A DNA stretch of 64,000 nt from Axinella damicornis (GCA_963931865.1 OZ007518.1:1425549-1489548); one strand, 5' to 3'; positions 1 to 10,630 are shown, counted from the first letter of the stretch. Notes: generated by a model from the letters alone, not told the origin. Numbers and translations are program-made.

Positions 1-2
1 CA

Positions 3-319
3 ACCAAAGGCTATAATCCATGGTTTATCATGATTTTGGGTCAAAATTCAACCTACAGCAAAATGGACATCATTGGAATGCTCCATTCATGCCGATCACA
101 ATGGTGCAAATCCCAGCTTCATATCTCATTCCTAGCCTGAGATAGCCAGCATAATCAGCTCAAACGTTTGGCATAATGCTAAGTACTATGAATGAGATAT
201 GAAGCTGGGATTTGCACCATTGTGATCAGCATGAATGGGGCTTTCAAATGATGTCCATTTGCAATAGATTGAATTTTGACCCAAAATTATGAAAACCCAT
301 GGATTATAGCCTTTGGTCG
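3..319. mobile_element. Fold-back MITE, family A (CCAAAGGCTATAATCC ends)
   Basis: The left arm (CCAAAGGCTATAATCCATGG, then a stretch containing GGGTCAAAATTCAACCTA and ATGATCACAATGGTGCAAA-like sequence) returns as its reverse complement on the right and ends in CCATGGATTATAGCCTTTGG. It has no coding capacity. Related full or half copies lie at about 3905-4060, 9490-9860, 46075-46270, 46310-46680 and 56930-57080. The right half is one end of the local tandem duplication (see 222-3923). Confidence 0.8.
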
Positions 320-1465
320 GGTGTGATACTGTAACCAATATTAAAAGTCACATGTAGGACATCAGTTGAATGTTCTTTTCATGCTGATCACAATGGTGTG
401 AATCCCAGCTTCATATATATCTCATTCCTAGCCCAAGATACCTACATGTATATAGCATAGCACTTTGTTTGGTTTGCTCTGTGTATCCATGCATTTGAAT
501 GAGATAATTATGAAGCAGGGTATTGTTTTTGACGTACATGGACAGTGGGTGGATGGGTGGACGTGTGGAGGAGTGGCACATTCCCAGCAAGTAAGTGAAT
601 GCACTACTGATCGCAGCCTCGGGCCCCTGAGTGACTAAATAGTTGACACTAGGCAGTCTTGGCAACATTTCATCGGCCTTGGCACGTTGTTGGTTGATAT
701 TGTGCATCGCTACGTATGTAGTATATTGATATTGCACGATGGGAGTGGACTGAGTGACAAGTAACGCTGTCCAGAATGGAGCAGTGGAGAGCTGGTACAG
801 AGAACTGGCACTGGTAAGTTTCTTGGGTCCTAATAACTAGAACTAAAATGACGTATTTCTTTTGGTGTAATACTGAAACTAAAATACACCATGCAGCAAC
901 TCCAACAACATTAGCACTCGCTTCAGCTCGTTCAATTTGAAGCCCTACTACACTGATTTTGGGAAGGAGATCCCCCAACCACACCCACTTGCTGAAACCT
1001 TATAGGGAGGTAAACACTCGAGAACACAGTGTGCTGTACTCAAGGCTCTTTCGTGTATGTCTTAGGACTGGGAGACAAGAGCCTTCACAAGGCAGCACCA
1101 ATACCACTCACTGTTGGGTAGACATGAAACCTATATTCTTATGGTCATTCATTTCCTGGTAACATGTACTGAGAGGCTTCATGATCATTCCTGGTGTTGG
1201 ATTGACTACTGGCCTTCTGCTGGGTTAGATGATTAGATCTACCAATTGAACATATTCTAGCTAGTTGGCACTCACTGTAGTGATTCTCTTAGTTCCAAAT
1301 AAGGTAATGATAACATTCCACTTTCACCAGCTTAGGAGTATACATCTCCCAACTGACAGAGAGGTGGGCATATGAGTTCGAATTCCGCTGAATGAACAGG
1401 CATCTACCAGTGAACCTGTTTGTCCTTAATTTGTGTGTAGTTGACAGCGAAGCCCTCAGTGTCAG
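320..1465 (+). other. Duplicated 5' flank of kinase-Kelch gene 1
   Basis: No gene is supported here. The stretch is colinear with about 4022-5179 upstream of gene 2 and is the 5' half of the tandem-duplication unit. Short reading frames on both strands match between the two copies only because the DNA is duplicated. The end (CCCTCAGTGTCAG before GTGAGG) is the likely 5'UTR exon of gene 1. Confidence 0.6.
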
Positions 1466-1696
1466 GTGAGGTACAATTAACATGCAAACTGAAATAACAA
1501 TTTGCAACCATTATTACTAGAATTGGTACAGGGCATGAGTTGGGTTTAGTTAGTGGGTTTGTCAATATAGCTCGGCAGCAAGGCGTACTACTTCCATTAG
1601 TGATAGCATGCCTTGAATCTGCCTGAACATACTAGCTAAACATAAGGTAGAAGTTGTTGTCGGTGAGTTGTCCTGCCACAATGTCTCTGTACCCAG
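1466..1696 (+). other. Predicted 5'UTR intron of kinase-Kelch gene 1
   Basis: Donor TCAG/GTGAGGTAC and acceptor TCTCTGTACCCAG/GTG lie 13 bp before the ATG. Both sites are conserved upstream of all four paralogs (5180-5774, 10921-11054, 16957-17081), while intron length varies from 125 to 595 bp. No coding sequence is seen in the upstream exon. Confidence 0.55.
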
Positions 1697-1709
1697 GTGC
1701 GCAATAACA

Positions 1710-3989
1710 ATGGCACAACTGCCGGGTCATTTTGGCTACCAAATCGTCCGGATCATCAAAAGTTCCTCCCTCGGTGTGGGATCGTACGGAGCTGTCTACA
1801 GAGCTCTGTGCGATGAGCTACCATGTGCCGCTAAAATCCTTCACCCAACGCTATTTGAAACAAATGACCCAGGTGCTCGAAAAATAATCGAACGGTTTGA
1901 GCAAGAGTGCCAATTCCTGAGTGGTGTCAGACACCCCCACATCGTGCAGTACTTGGGGGTGAGTAGGGATTCTGAGTCTGGGCTACCAGTGCTACTGATG
2001 GAACTCATGGATACTAGTCTGACCAGATTCCTTGAACGGTCTGAAGAGCCACTCCCCTTCCGCATCCAAGTGGACCTTGGTCATGATATAGTCCTGGCCC
2101 TCGCCTACCTCCACTCGAATGGTATCATACATCGCGACCTCTCCAGCAACAACGTGTTGTTGATTGGAAACAGAGCCAAGGTCACCGATTTTGGGATGTC
2201 AAAGTTATCCAGCATGAACCCTCGCATGACCCCCATGACCATGTGCCCGGGAACACTAGCCTACATGCCACCAGAAGCACTGAAGGAGCCTTCAGTTTAT
2301 TCCAAGAAGCTGGACTGCTTCTCATTTGGTGTAGTGAGTATTCAGATGATCACTCGACAGTTTCCTGACCCTGGTGTGCGTTTCAGAACAATAGACACCA
2401 CTGACCCAAGGATACCCAGTGGTACACTTTATGCACCTATTCCTGAGATTGAGCGTCGCCGATCCCACATTGATCTGGTCGACCCAGTCCACCCCCTGCT
2501 GCCAGTTGCTCTCAACTGCCTGAAGGACAGAGACAGAGAGAGGCCCTCTGCACAAGAGCTCTGCCAATGTCTAGCTGCTCTGAAAGAAGCCCCCCAGTAC
2601 GGTGAAAGTGTGCAGCAGGCACAAAGAGTCACATCTGATGGAGAAAGTTGTGACTCTCAGAGAATCAGGGAACTGCGGTCAGAATTCCGAGAAAGACAAA
2701 GAGAAATGGAGCAACTTCAGCAACGGCTCATCCAACAGATTGAAGACCTCCAGCAAGAGAAAGATCGTACAATTGAGACCAACAAGAGACGGATTCAAGA
2801 GAACGATAGTACAATTGACGCGAGGGAAAGACAACTGCGACAGCTAAACAAACAGCTACGGGAAAATGAGCAAGTGATTGCAGACCTTCAACACAAACAT
2901 CTTGAAAGTGAGACAAAAATGCGAGACTTGGAGCAACGTCTTGCGGCAAAGGAGCAGCAAATCAGGGAACTGCAGCAGGAGACCGATGATCAGCCACCAG
3001 CCAAACTCCAGGTCAGAGGTCAGAGTGCAAGAGAGGGACCACTCAGTTTATCCTGGAGGAAGTGTGGGAGGGCACCATGTACGATGAGAGGATCATCGTC
3101 TGTGGTGGATGGCAACACGGCTTACTTTAACCCACTTGGTTCCAATGATGTGCATTCCTACGATTCTGAGGAACAGAGGTGGTCCTCCCTCCCACCGTGC
3201 CCTCACAATTACTCCAGCCTGGCAGTAGTCAATGGTCTCCTGACTGCCATTGGGGGCGAGTGGAATGAAGTTGCAACAAACCAACTCTTCAGTTTGACTG
3301 GGGAGAGGAAGTGGGTGGAGCACTTCCCACCCATGCCAACCAAGCGTTGTGTCACTGCAGCTGTGTGCAATGGGACATCTCTGGTTGTGGCAGGAGGAGA
3401 AGGAAGGAACTACAGTGACTTGGACACAGTAGAAGTGATGGACACCGAGACTCTACAGTGGTCCACTGCCAGCAGGCTGCCTTTCCCACTCAGATACGCA
3501 TCAGCAACGATCTGTCAAGACCGCATCTACTTGCTGGGGTATGACACAAGCAAAGAACAAAGATCAGTGCTTGCTTGCTCCATGGCTGACCTCCGACAGT
3601 CTTGTCGATCTTCGTCACTAGGAGTAGGGGCATGGTTGAAGAGTTTGACCCTGAAAACAGTCTGGTACCGAGTTGCTGATCTCCCAGTTACTTTCTCCAC
3701 CTGCACCACCTTCTGTGGACAGCTGCTAGCAGTTGGTGGGGAACACACTACAGCTATTCACCAGTACAACCCAGAAACCAACTCCTGGGAGGTCATCAGC
3801 CACATGCTCACTGGACGACGTGAGACTCTAGTAGCAGTCCTCCCTGGGAACAAACTGATGGTGGTGGGAGGCTACAGCACCGGTTATACTCCGTCTGATG
3901 TAAATACTCCCCATTCATGTGATCAGCATGAATGGGGCTTTCAAATGATGTCCATTTGCAATAGGTTGAATTTTGACCCAAAATCATGA
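1710..3989 (+). CDS. Kinase / coiled-coil / Kelch protein, copy 1 (3' end replaced)
   Basis: A single-exon frame of 759 aa. Residues ~10-292 form a protein kinase of tyrosine-kinase-like type: glycine loop LGVGSYGAVY (21-30), lysine K42, HRDLSSNN (141-148), DFG (160-162), PPEA (187-190). Residues ~313-425 are a charged, Gln-rich coiled coil. Residues ~450-730 hold six Kelch-like blades with tryptophans at 450, 491, 534, 584, 652 and 693. No signal peptide or membrane segment is seen, so it is probably cytoplasmic. The ATG at 1710 (AACAATGG) is conserved in all four paralogs; the frame stays open 14 codons upstream without an ATG. Copies 2-4 end in VEIATLQE; here the last ~28 residues are instead read from a family A MITE. 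The closing propeller strand is therefore lost, and this copy may be impaired. Substrates are unknown. Confidence 0.9.
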   Translation: MAQLPGHFGYQIVRIIKSSSLGVGSYGAVYRALCDELPCAAKILHPTLFETNDPGARKIIERFEQECQFLSGVRHPHIVQYLGVSRDSESGLPVLLMELMDTSLTRFLERSEEPLPFRIQVDLGHDIVLALAYLHSNGIIHRDLSSNNVLLIGNRAKVTDFGMSKLSSMNPRMTPMTMCPGTLAYMPPEALKEPSVYSKKLDCFSFGVVSIQMITRQFPDPGVRFRTIDTTDPRIPSGTLYAPIPEIERRRSHIDLVDPVHPLLPVALNCLKDRDRERPSAQELCQCLAALKEAPQYGESVQQAQRVTSDGESCDSQRIRELRSEFRERQREMEQLQQRLIQQIEDLQQEKDRTIETNKRRIQENDSTIDARERQLRQLNKQLRENEQVIADLQHKHLESETKMRDLEQRLAAKEQQIRELQQETDDQPPAKLQVRGQSAREGPLSLSWRKCGRAPCTMRGSSSVVDGNTAYFNPLGSNDVHSYDSEEQRWSSLPPCPHNYSSLAVVNGLLTAIGGEWNEVATNQLFSLTGERKWVEHFPPMPTKRCVTAAVCNGTSLVVAGGEGRNYSDLDTVEVMDTETLQWSTASRLPFPLRYASATICQDRIYLLGYDTSKEQRSVLACSMADLRQSCRSSSLGVGAWLKSLTLKTVWYRVADLPVTFSTCTTFCGQLLAVGGEHTTAIHQYNPETNSWEVISHMLTGRRETLVAVLPGNKLMVVGGYSTGYTPSDVNTPHSCDQHEWGFQMMSICNRLNFDPKS

Positions 3990-4060
3990 AAACCCATGGA
4001 TTATATATAGCCTTTGGTCGGGTGCGATATTGTAACCAACATTAAAAGTCATATGTAGGA
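3898..4060 (+). repeat. Junction of the tandem duplication: gene 1 end joined to a half MITE
   Basis: Gene 1 matches gene 2 up to about 3904 and then switches to sequence matching 222 onward, the right half of the 5' MITE. At the join, CCCCATTCATG and CATGAATGGGG form an inverted repeat around TGATCAG, like the centre of a MITE that has lost most of its loop. The repeat unit is therefore about 3.7 kb. Confidence 0.7.
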
Positions 4061-5179
4061 CATCAGTCGAATGTTCTTTTCATGCTGATCACAATGGTGC
4101 GAATCCCAGCTTCATATCTCATTCCTAGCCCAAGATACCTAGCATGGCACTTAGCTCTGTATATCCATGCATTTGATTGAGATAATTATGAAGCTGGGTA
4201 TTGTGACGTACATGGACAGTGGGTGGACGTGTGGAGGAGTGGCACATTCCCAGCAAGTAAGTGAATGCACTACTGATCGCAGCCTCGGGCCCCTGAGTGA
4301 CTAAATAGTCGACATTAGGCAGTCTTGGCAACATTTTGTTGGCCTGTAGCGTTGTTGGTTGATATTGCGCATCGCTACGTATGTAGTATTATTGATATTG
4401 CACGATGGGAGTGGACTGAGTGACAAGTAACGCTGTCCAGAATGGAGCAGTGGAGAGCTGGTACGGAGAGAGGAACTGGAACTGGTAAGACAGATACTTT
4501 CTTGGGTCCTAATAACTAGAACTAAAACTATATTTCTTTTGGTGCAATAATGAAACTAATTAAAATACACACCAGCAACTCCAACCACATTAGCACTCCG
4601 CTTCAGCTCGTTCAATTTGAAGTCCTATTACACTGATTTTGGGAAGGAGATCCCCCAACCACACCCACTTGCTGAACCTTATAGGGAGGTAAACACTCGT
4701 TATGTTTCTTGAAGAGAACAAGTGTGCTGTACTCAAGGCTCTTTCGTGTATGCCCTATGGCCAGGAGACAAGAGCCTTGACAAGGCAGCATCAATACCAC
4801 TCACTGTTGGGTAGACATGAAACATAAGTTCTTATGGTCATTCAATTCCTGGTAATGTGTACTGAGAGGCTTCATTCCTGGTGTTGCACTATGTTGGATT
4901 AACCTACGTAAGTACTGGCCTTGTGCTGGGTTAGATCCACCAATCGGATCATGTTATGGTACCACACATTCTAGCTAGTTTGGGATTCACTGTAGTGATT
5001 CTCTGAGTTCCAAATAAGGTAATGATAACATTCCACTTTCACCAGCTTAGGAGTATACGTCTCCCAACTGACAGAGAGGTGTGCATATGAGTTCGAATTC
5101 TGCTGAATGAAAAGGCAACTACCAGTGAATTGTTTGTCCTTAATTTGTGTGTAGTTGACAGCGAAGCCCTCTGTGTCAG
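4022..5179 (+). other. Duplicated 5' flank of kinase-Kelch gene 2
   Basis: Colinear with 320-1465 apart from small indels. No gene is supported. It ends in the predicted 5'UTR exon donor (GTGTCAG/GTGAGG at 5179/5180). Confidence 0.6.
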
Positions 5180-5774
5180 GTGAGGTACAATTAACATGCA
5201 AACTGAAATAGCAGTTTGCAACCATTATTACTAGTATTGGTACGGGGCATTGATCATGAGTTCAGGGGCGTCGGAAGCAATTTAGTGTTGGTGGGGTGAT
5301 GGTTTGCGCGCGCAGCGCGCGAAATATTTTACGTTACATTAATTATTCATGAACAGTCGCACACGTATTATGGGGTATAGCTGGGCTTCGTAGACTAGTG
5401 GGAGAATTGTTCCTATAGTCTGCGCTCGCAGAGTATGATGCCTCACAATTATTATGAACGTTTAAAGGCCATTGCATATTCAGGCCAGCAAATTAAGAGT
5501 TCGGTTTGTGGCTCTGCGATCGTGCGACTACTTGCATGTACACTATGAATTTTAAATAAGCACATGGTCAAGCATTGGTCTGGCGGCCGCGGGACCTGCG
5601 GGACCGGCTCCGGCGCCCCTGCAGTTGGGTTTAGTTAGTGGGTTTGTCAATGTAGGTTGGCAGCAAGACGTACTACTTCCATTAGTGATAGCATGCCTTG
5701 AATCTGCCTGAACATACTAGTTAAACATAAGGTGTTGTCGGTGAGTTGTACTGCCACAATGTCTCTGTACCCAG
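5180..5774 (+). other. Predicted 5'UTR intron of kinase-Kelch gene 2
   Basis: Same donor and acceptor as in the other copies. It is 595 bp against 231 bp in gene 1 because a 359-bp TIR element (5263-5621) sits inside it. Confidence 0.55.
5263..5621. mobile_element. Non-autonomous TIR element, CAGGGGCG family
   Basis: Ends CAGGGGCGTCGGA and TCCGGCGCCCCTG are inverted repeats. The sequence is absent at the paralogous site upstream of gene 1 (CATGAGTTGGGTTTAG), which serves as the empty site. Flanks GAGTT and CAGTT suggest a 5-bp target duplication with one mismatch. Two larger elements with related ends are at 19896-20373 and 59101-59640. The ends resemble hAT-type termini, but no transposase is present. 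Confidence 0.75.
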
Positions 5775-5787
5775 GTGTCTACTAACA

Positions 5788-8055
5788 ATGGCACAACCAC
5801 AGGGTCATTTTGGCTACCAAATCGTCCGGATAATCAAAACTTCCTCCCTCGGTGTGGGATCATATGGAGCCGTCTACAGAGCTCTGTGCGATGAGCTACC
5901 ATGTGCTGCTAAAATCATTCACCCGACACTATTTGAAACAAACGACCCAGGTGCTCGAAAAATAATTGAACGGTTTGAGCAAGAGTGCCAATTCCTGAGT
6001 CTTATCAGACACCCCCACATCGTGCAGTACTTGGGGGTGAGTAGGGATTCTGAGTCTGGGCTGCCAGTACTACTGATGGAACTCATGGATACTAGTCTGA
6101 CCCGATACCTGGAACGATCTGAAGAGCCACTCCCCTTCCACATCCAAGTGGACCTTTGTCACGACATTGTCCTGGCCCTCGCCTACCTCCACATGAATGG
6201 TATCATACACCGCGACCTCTCCAGCAACAACGTGCTGCTGATTGGAAACAGAGCCAAGGTCACGGATTTTGGGATGTCAAAGTTATCCAGCATGAACCCT
6301 CGCATGACCCCCATGACCATGTGCCCAGGCACACTAGCCTACATGCCACCAGAAGCACTGAAGGAGCCTCCAGTTTATTCCAAGAAGCTGGACTGCTTCT
6401 CGTTTGGTGTAGTGAGTGTTCAGATGATGACTCGACAGTTTCCTGACCCTGGTGTGCGTTTCAGAACAATAGACACCACTGACCCAACGATACCCAGTGG
6501 TACACTTTATGCACCTATTCCTGAGATTGAGCGTCGCCGATCCCACATTGATCTGGTTGACCCAGCCCACCCCCTGCTGCCAGTTGCTCTCAACTGTCTG
6601 AAGGACAGAGACAGAGAAAGGCCATCCGCACCAGAGCTCTGCCATTCCCTAGCTGCTCTGAAAGAAGCCCCCCAGTACGGTGAAAGTGTGCAGCAGGCAC
6701 AAAGAGCCACAACTGATGGAGAAAGTGTGCGAATCAGGGAACTGCGAGCAGAAGTCCGAGAAAGACAAAGAGAATTGGAGCAACTTCAGCAACGGCACAC
6801 AAAACAGATTGAAAACCTCCAGCTAGAGAAAGAGACCGATGACCGACGACTTCAAGAGAAAGATCGCATAATTGAGTACAGTGAGAGACAACTTCAAGAG
6901 AAAGATCATACAATTCAGACCAACGAGAGACGACTTCAAGAGAAAGAACGTACAATCGATGCCAGGGAAAGACAACTTCGACAGCTGAACCAATGGCTAC
7001 AAGAAAATGAGCAATTGATTGCAGATTTCCAACACAAACATCTTGAAAGCGAGCAACGTCTTGTGGCAAAGGACCAGCAAACCAGGGAACTGCAGCAGGA
7101 TACCGATGATCAGCCACCAGCCAAACTCCAGGTCACAGGTCAGAGTGCAAGAGAGGGACCACTCAGTTTTTCCTGGAGGAAGTGTGGGAGGGCACCATGT
7201 ACAATGAGAGGCCATTCATCCGTGGTGGATGGTAACATGGCTTACTTTAACCCAAATTATTCCAATGATGTGTTTGCCTACGATTCTGAGGACCAGACAT
7301 GGTCCTCCCTCCCACCGTGCCCTCGCTATTGTTCCAGACTGGCAGTAGTCAATGGTCTCCTAACTTCCATCGGGGGTGGGTGGGTTACAGATGCGACAAA
7401 CCAACTCTTCAGTTTGACTGGTGAGAGGAAGTGGGTGGAGCACTTCCCACCCATGCCAACCAAGCGTTATGCTACTGCAGCTGTGTGCAGTGGGACATCT
7501 CTGGTCGTGGCAGAAGGAACAGGAACGAACATCGCTTACCTGAACACAGTAGAAGTGATGAACACGGAGACCCTACAGTGGTCCACTGCCAGCAGCCTGC
7601 CTTTTCCACTCAGAAATGCATCAGCAACAATCTGCCAAGACTGCATCTACTTGCTGGGGTATGACACGAGCAAAGAAGAAAGATCAGTGCTTACTTGTTC
7701 CATGGCCGACCTCCGACAGTCTTGTCGATCTCCAGGAGTAGGTGCATGGTTAAAGAAGTTGACCCTGAAAACAATCTGGAACCGAGTTGCTGATCTCCTA
7801 GTTGAATGTTCCACCTGTGCCACCCTCTGTGGACAGCTGCTAGCAGTTGGTGGGAATTACCAACACTACCATACTACTGCCATTTACCAGTACAACACAG
7901 CAACTAACTCCTGGGAGGTCATCAGCCACATGCACACTGAACGACGTGATACTCTAGTAGTTGTCCTCCCTGGGAACAAACTGATGGTGGTGGGAGGCTA
8001 CAGCACCGGTTATACTCGGTCTGATGTAGTGGAGATTGCCACCCTTCAAGAATAG
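5788..8055 (+). CDS. Kinase / coiled-coil / Kelch protein, copy 2
   Basis: A single-exon frame of 755 aa from the conserved ATG. The kinase keeps all key residues (glycine loop, AAK, HRDLSSNN, DFG, PPEA). The coiled coil is longest here, with four 14-residue units of the type R-x-L-Q-E-K-D-x-x-I-x-x-x-E. The Kelch part keeps the six tryptophans and ends in the native VEIATLQE. Differences from the other copies cluster in short loops, for example after FNP, after the LPPCP motif, after IGGG and after PTKR. It is the second member of the array and the full-length partner of the 3.7-kb duplication that made copy 1. Known Kelch propellers bind protein ligands; the ligand here is unknown. Confidence 0.92.
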   Translation: MAQPQGHFGYQIVRIIKTSSLGVGSYGAVYRALCDELPCAAKIIHPTLFETNDPGARKIIERFEQECQFLSLIRHPHIVQYLGVSRDSESGLPVLLMELMDTSLTRYLERSEEPLPFHIQVDLCHDIVLALAYLHMNGIIHRDLSSNNVLLIGNRAKVTDFGMSKLSSMNPRMTPMTMCPGTLAYMPPEALKEPPVYSKKLDCFSFGVVSVQMMTRQFPDPGVRFRTIDTTDPTIPSGTLYAPIPEIERRRSHIDLVDPAHPLLPVALNCLKDRDRERPSAPELCHSLAALKEAPQYGESVQQAQRATTDGESVRIRELRAEVRERQRELEQLQQRHTKQIENLQLEKETDDRRLQEKDRIIEYSERQLQEKDHTIQTNERRLQEKERTIDARERQLRQLNQWLQENEQLIADFQHKHLESEQRLVAKDQQTRELQQDTDDQPPAKLQVTGQSAREGPLSFSWRKCGRAPCTMRGHSSVVDGNMAYFNPNYSNDVFAYDSEDQTWSSLPPCPRYCSRLAVVNGLLTSIGGGWVTDATNQLFSLTGERKWVEHFPPMPTKRYATAAVCSGTSLVVAEGTGTNIAYLNTVEVMNTETLQWSTASSLPFPLRNASATICQDCIYLLGYDTSKEERSVLTCSMADLRQSCRSPGVGAWLKKLTLKTIWNRVADLLVECSTCATLCGQLLAVGGNYQHYHTTAIYQYNTATNSWEVISHMHTERRDTLVVVLPGNKLMVVGGYSTGYTRSDVVEIATLQE

Positions 8056-8469
8056 GACGTACTCAGATGTTTTAGAATAGTAACAAGTTCTGATTGTGTG
8101 AACAACTGTTCAGTGTAACATGTAAATGGAGGTTAAATGAACTACTCGTTTTTTCTTATAGCACAGGTGTGGGTGTGATACATGGTGTACATATTGACAA
8201 CAGGACTAGAAGTATCTGCTGAATAAGTCCACCCCCTTCCTCTAAACACACGCCCACAGCCACACTAGCTCTGTACCCAGACCTTCCGTCCCAGGTTTTG
8301 TTCACATGCAGCTTTGAGAAGGAGGGCCTGGGAGGAATTTACCAGTGATACAGTGTCACTGTGACCTCATACGTATATCTGTAATGACGTTATGGAACCC
8401 TAGTTGTTCATGTTAATGTCAGCGTGCGAGTGAGAGAAAGCCACACCAAGATGACTAGCATCCAGGGGG
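8056..8469 (+). other. 3' flank of kinase-Kelch gene 2
   Basis: It matches the 3' flank of gene 4 (19336-19895) in scattered blocks, so the duplication extends past the stop codon. No gene is supported. An AATAAA at 8883-8888 could be a distant polyadenylation signal; this is weak. Confidence 0.4.
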
Positions 8470-8592
8470 TCACACAGAGCTGCTAATGCTTCCAGTGATG
8501 TCACGGTGGAACCATATCACATGGGAAACCTGCAGACTTTTCCTGTTCTTCAGCACGAGGCGACACACTTTGTCAAGGTTATGCACCATGAA
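8470..8592 (-). pseudogene. Duplicated copy of the putative last IFT43 exon
   Basis: On the minus strand an open 40-codon exon-like segment starts after a CAG acceptor (TTCATGGTGCATAACC) and runs to TGA. It is near-identical at its start to the candidate last exon of the IFT43 homologue at 20442-20510 (shared residues VHNLD-VCRLVLKNRKSL). Its tail, with V-I-W and I-S-S-S-V, loosely resembles the WDWDHLF..VSSEV end of IFT43 as I recall it. Short fragments like the end of IFT43 exon 5 lie at about 9037-9075 and 9250-9390. I read it as a relic of the IFT43 3' end carried along in the duplication. The alternative is a chance frame in duplicated DNA. Confidence 0.4.
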
Positions 8593-8638
8593 CTGTCTGC
8601 TACACAAAAACTGGTGCAACAATAATACACACTCAGTG

Positions 8639-8714
8639 TAGCCTCGTTTCCAGGCTCTCCCACGCGCGAACAAAAAGCAACAAAAAGCTGGACGATGGCC
8701 TGGGAACGAGGCTA
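8639..8714. mobile_element. Fold-back element, family B (TAGCCTCGTTCCCAGG), 9-bp TSD
   Basis: Ends TAGCCTCG and CGAGGCTA are inverted repeats. Perfect 9-bp direct repeats CACTCAGTG flank it (8630-8638 and 8715-8723). The paralogous site near 20565 (CCCTCAGTGTGGC) has only one copy and no element. Confidence 0.85.
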
Positions 8715-8899
8715 CACTCAGTGTGTCTTTCAAACTTTATGGTACACCTCACCAGCCTGGGGACATGGTACTGCTTGCACAATATGTGGGATGCACAACG
8801 GACAGCACATGGCATGCGTGTCCTTCAATTATGGACTATAAACCTCGGACTGATGGCCTCATTCCTCAGGTTGTGTATAATCAATAAACCAGCTGTCCA

Positions 8900-9490
8900 C
8901 AGAGGTTGACGCAGGTGGAATACCATGATAATGTAAACGTTGCCTCAAGAGGGAGTATCACAACTTTGTCTGCCGTCCCCTACACCCCCACACCCCAGAC
9001 ACTAGCCTGGCGACTTGGTCAACAAACACACAAACATGCACACGTGCACCAGTGTGAACAGCCTTGCATGGACACACACATTTCATCTCTGACAGTGGGG
9101 AGCAGGCTCTGCTGGTAGTAAACAGGACCCAGCTCTACCAGGGCAAGGTGGAGGAGGGCCCTCCTCCTCCTCCCACAGGCTAGCCATGGGTGTATGTGTG
9201 TTGATACAGGGCTGTGTCACATTGGTATGCATGTGTGCATGTTCTTGCGCAGGGCTCTTCACACTGGTACATGCATACCAGTGTGAAGATGTCACACTGG
9301 TATGCATGTGTATATATTCATGTAGTGCTCTTCGCACTGGTACATGCATACCAGTGTGAAGAGCCCTGCATGTCAGTGAAAGTCTGAACCAAGTAATTGA
9401 TATTGGGAATAGACTTGGAAGAGAATGTTGCACTATAGGTATGTGAACAAGATATGAAATTGGAGATTGAGTCATTGCGGTCACGTGTTT
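8900..9490. repeat. Simple-repeat region with ACTGGTATGCATG inverted motifs
   Basis: Several direct and inverted copies of CACACTGGTATGCATGTG-like sequence and CAGTGTGAAGAGCCCTGC-like sequence occur. They resemble the 3' end and donor of IFT43 exon 5 (20971-21000). No gene is supported. Confidence 0.45.
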
Positions 9491-9870
9491 TTTTGATTTT
9501 GGGTCAAAATTCAACCTGCAATATGGTGCAAAATTCAATTCACTGCAATATGGTGCAAATTAGCATGTTTTAATTAAATACTATGCTAGGTATGTAGATC
9601 CACGTATCTTGGGCTAGGAATGCGATGTGAAGCTGAGATTTGTACCATTGTGATCAGCATGAACGGAGCTTTCAAGTGATGTCCATTTGCTGTACGTAGG
9701 TTGAATTTTGACCCAAAACCATGCATGAAACCCATAGTATAGGCCTTTGGTCGAGTGCAATAGTTTTGCAAAAATGTAATATTTAGGACATCAGTAGAAG
9801 GTTCTTTTCATGCTGATTGCAATGGTGCAAATCCCAGCTTCATATCTAATTCCTAGTCCAAGATACATAG
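9490..9870. mobile_element. Family A MITE fragments
   Basis: GGGTCAAAATTCAACCT, the inverted GGTTGAATTTTGACCCAAAA and TGCAAATCCCAGCTTCATATCT mark one rearranged copy and a following half copy. Confidence 0.65.
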
Positions 9871-10482
9871 CACTTAGCTGGGCTTGCATGCTGTAATGAG
9901 AAGCTGGGTATTGTCTAACTGACAGAGAGGTGGGCATATGAGTTCGAATTCTCCTCAGAGTCAAGTGAGGTACAATTAACATGCAAACCAGTTTGCAAAG
10001 CAGACAGAGCATGGCATGCATGTCCTTTTATGGACTATAAGCGTCCCTTACTCTTGGCTGATGCCCTCGTGCCTCAGGTCGCAATAAACTCTGCATAATA
10101 TGTCTTGTCTATTACTACATGTTACAATGTAAAAATTGGCCTCAAGGAATATCACAATTATCACCTATCCAGAACACCCCGTCCCCTACACCCCCACACC
10201 CACACACACACCACCCTCCCTCAGCACCAGAGGCTAAGGAAAATTTAGCAAGGGGTAGAGTGATTGCTCTGTCTGTCAGTATGTTTGTATGCGTGTGGGC
10301 ACAAAATGAGCAGTTTAGGAACAATCACAGCCTTTTATTGCAATGTACATAAAAGTCAGACACATGTATAAGCTACAGTACCAAACAAATCCATACATTG
10401 ATTTCAATATTTATTTATGGTAGGTGTCCAATGATGTCAGCACGTTTGCTCGCACAATCTGATTCATGCTTTGAGCAATTAT
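9871..10482. other. Intergenic spacer between kinase-Kelch genes 2 and 3
   Basis: Blocks match the flanks of other copies (about 8810-8900, 14390-14460 and 20680-20840). A CA/C-rich tract is at 10180-10220. No gene is supported. Confidence 0.4.
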
Positions 10483-10491
10483 GGGTTAGTG

Positions 10492-10596
10492 TAGCCTCAT
10501 TCCCAGGCCCCCGCCCAGCTTTTCGTCACTTGCAGTACGTAAAAGCGCATTCTTTTGTGCAACCGAAAGAGGCGCGCAATCCTGGGAATGAGGCTG
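10492..10596. mobile_element. Fold-back element, family B, 9-bp TSD and empty site
   Basis: Left end TAGCCTCATTCCCAGG, right end CCTGGGAATGAGGCTG. GGGTTAGTG stands on both sides (10483-10491, 10597-10605). The paralogous position upstream of gene 4 (14450-14465) reads GGGGTTAGTG once, without the element. Confidence 0.85.
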
Positions 10597-10630
10597 GGGT
10601 TAGTGATCCACTGGGTACCTCCTTTAATGG

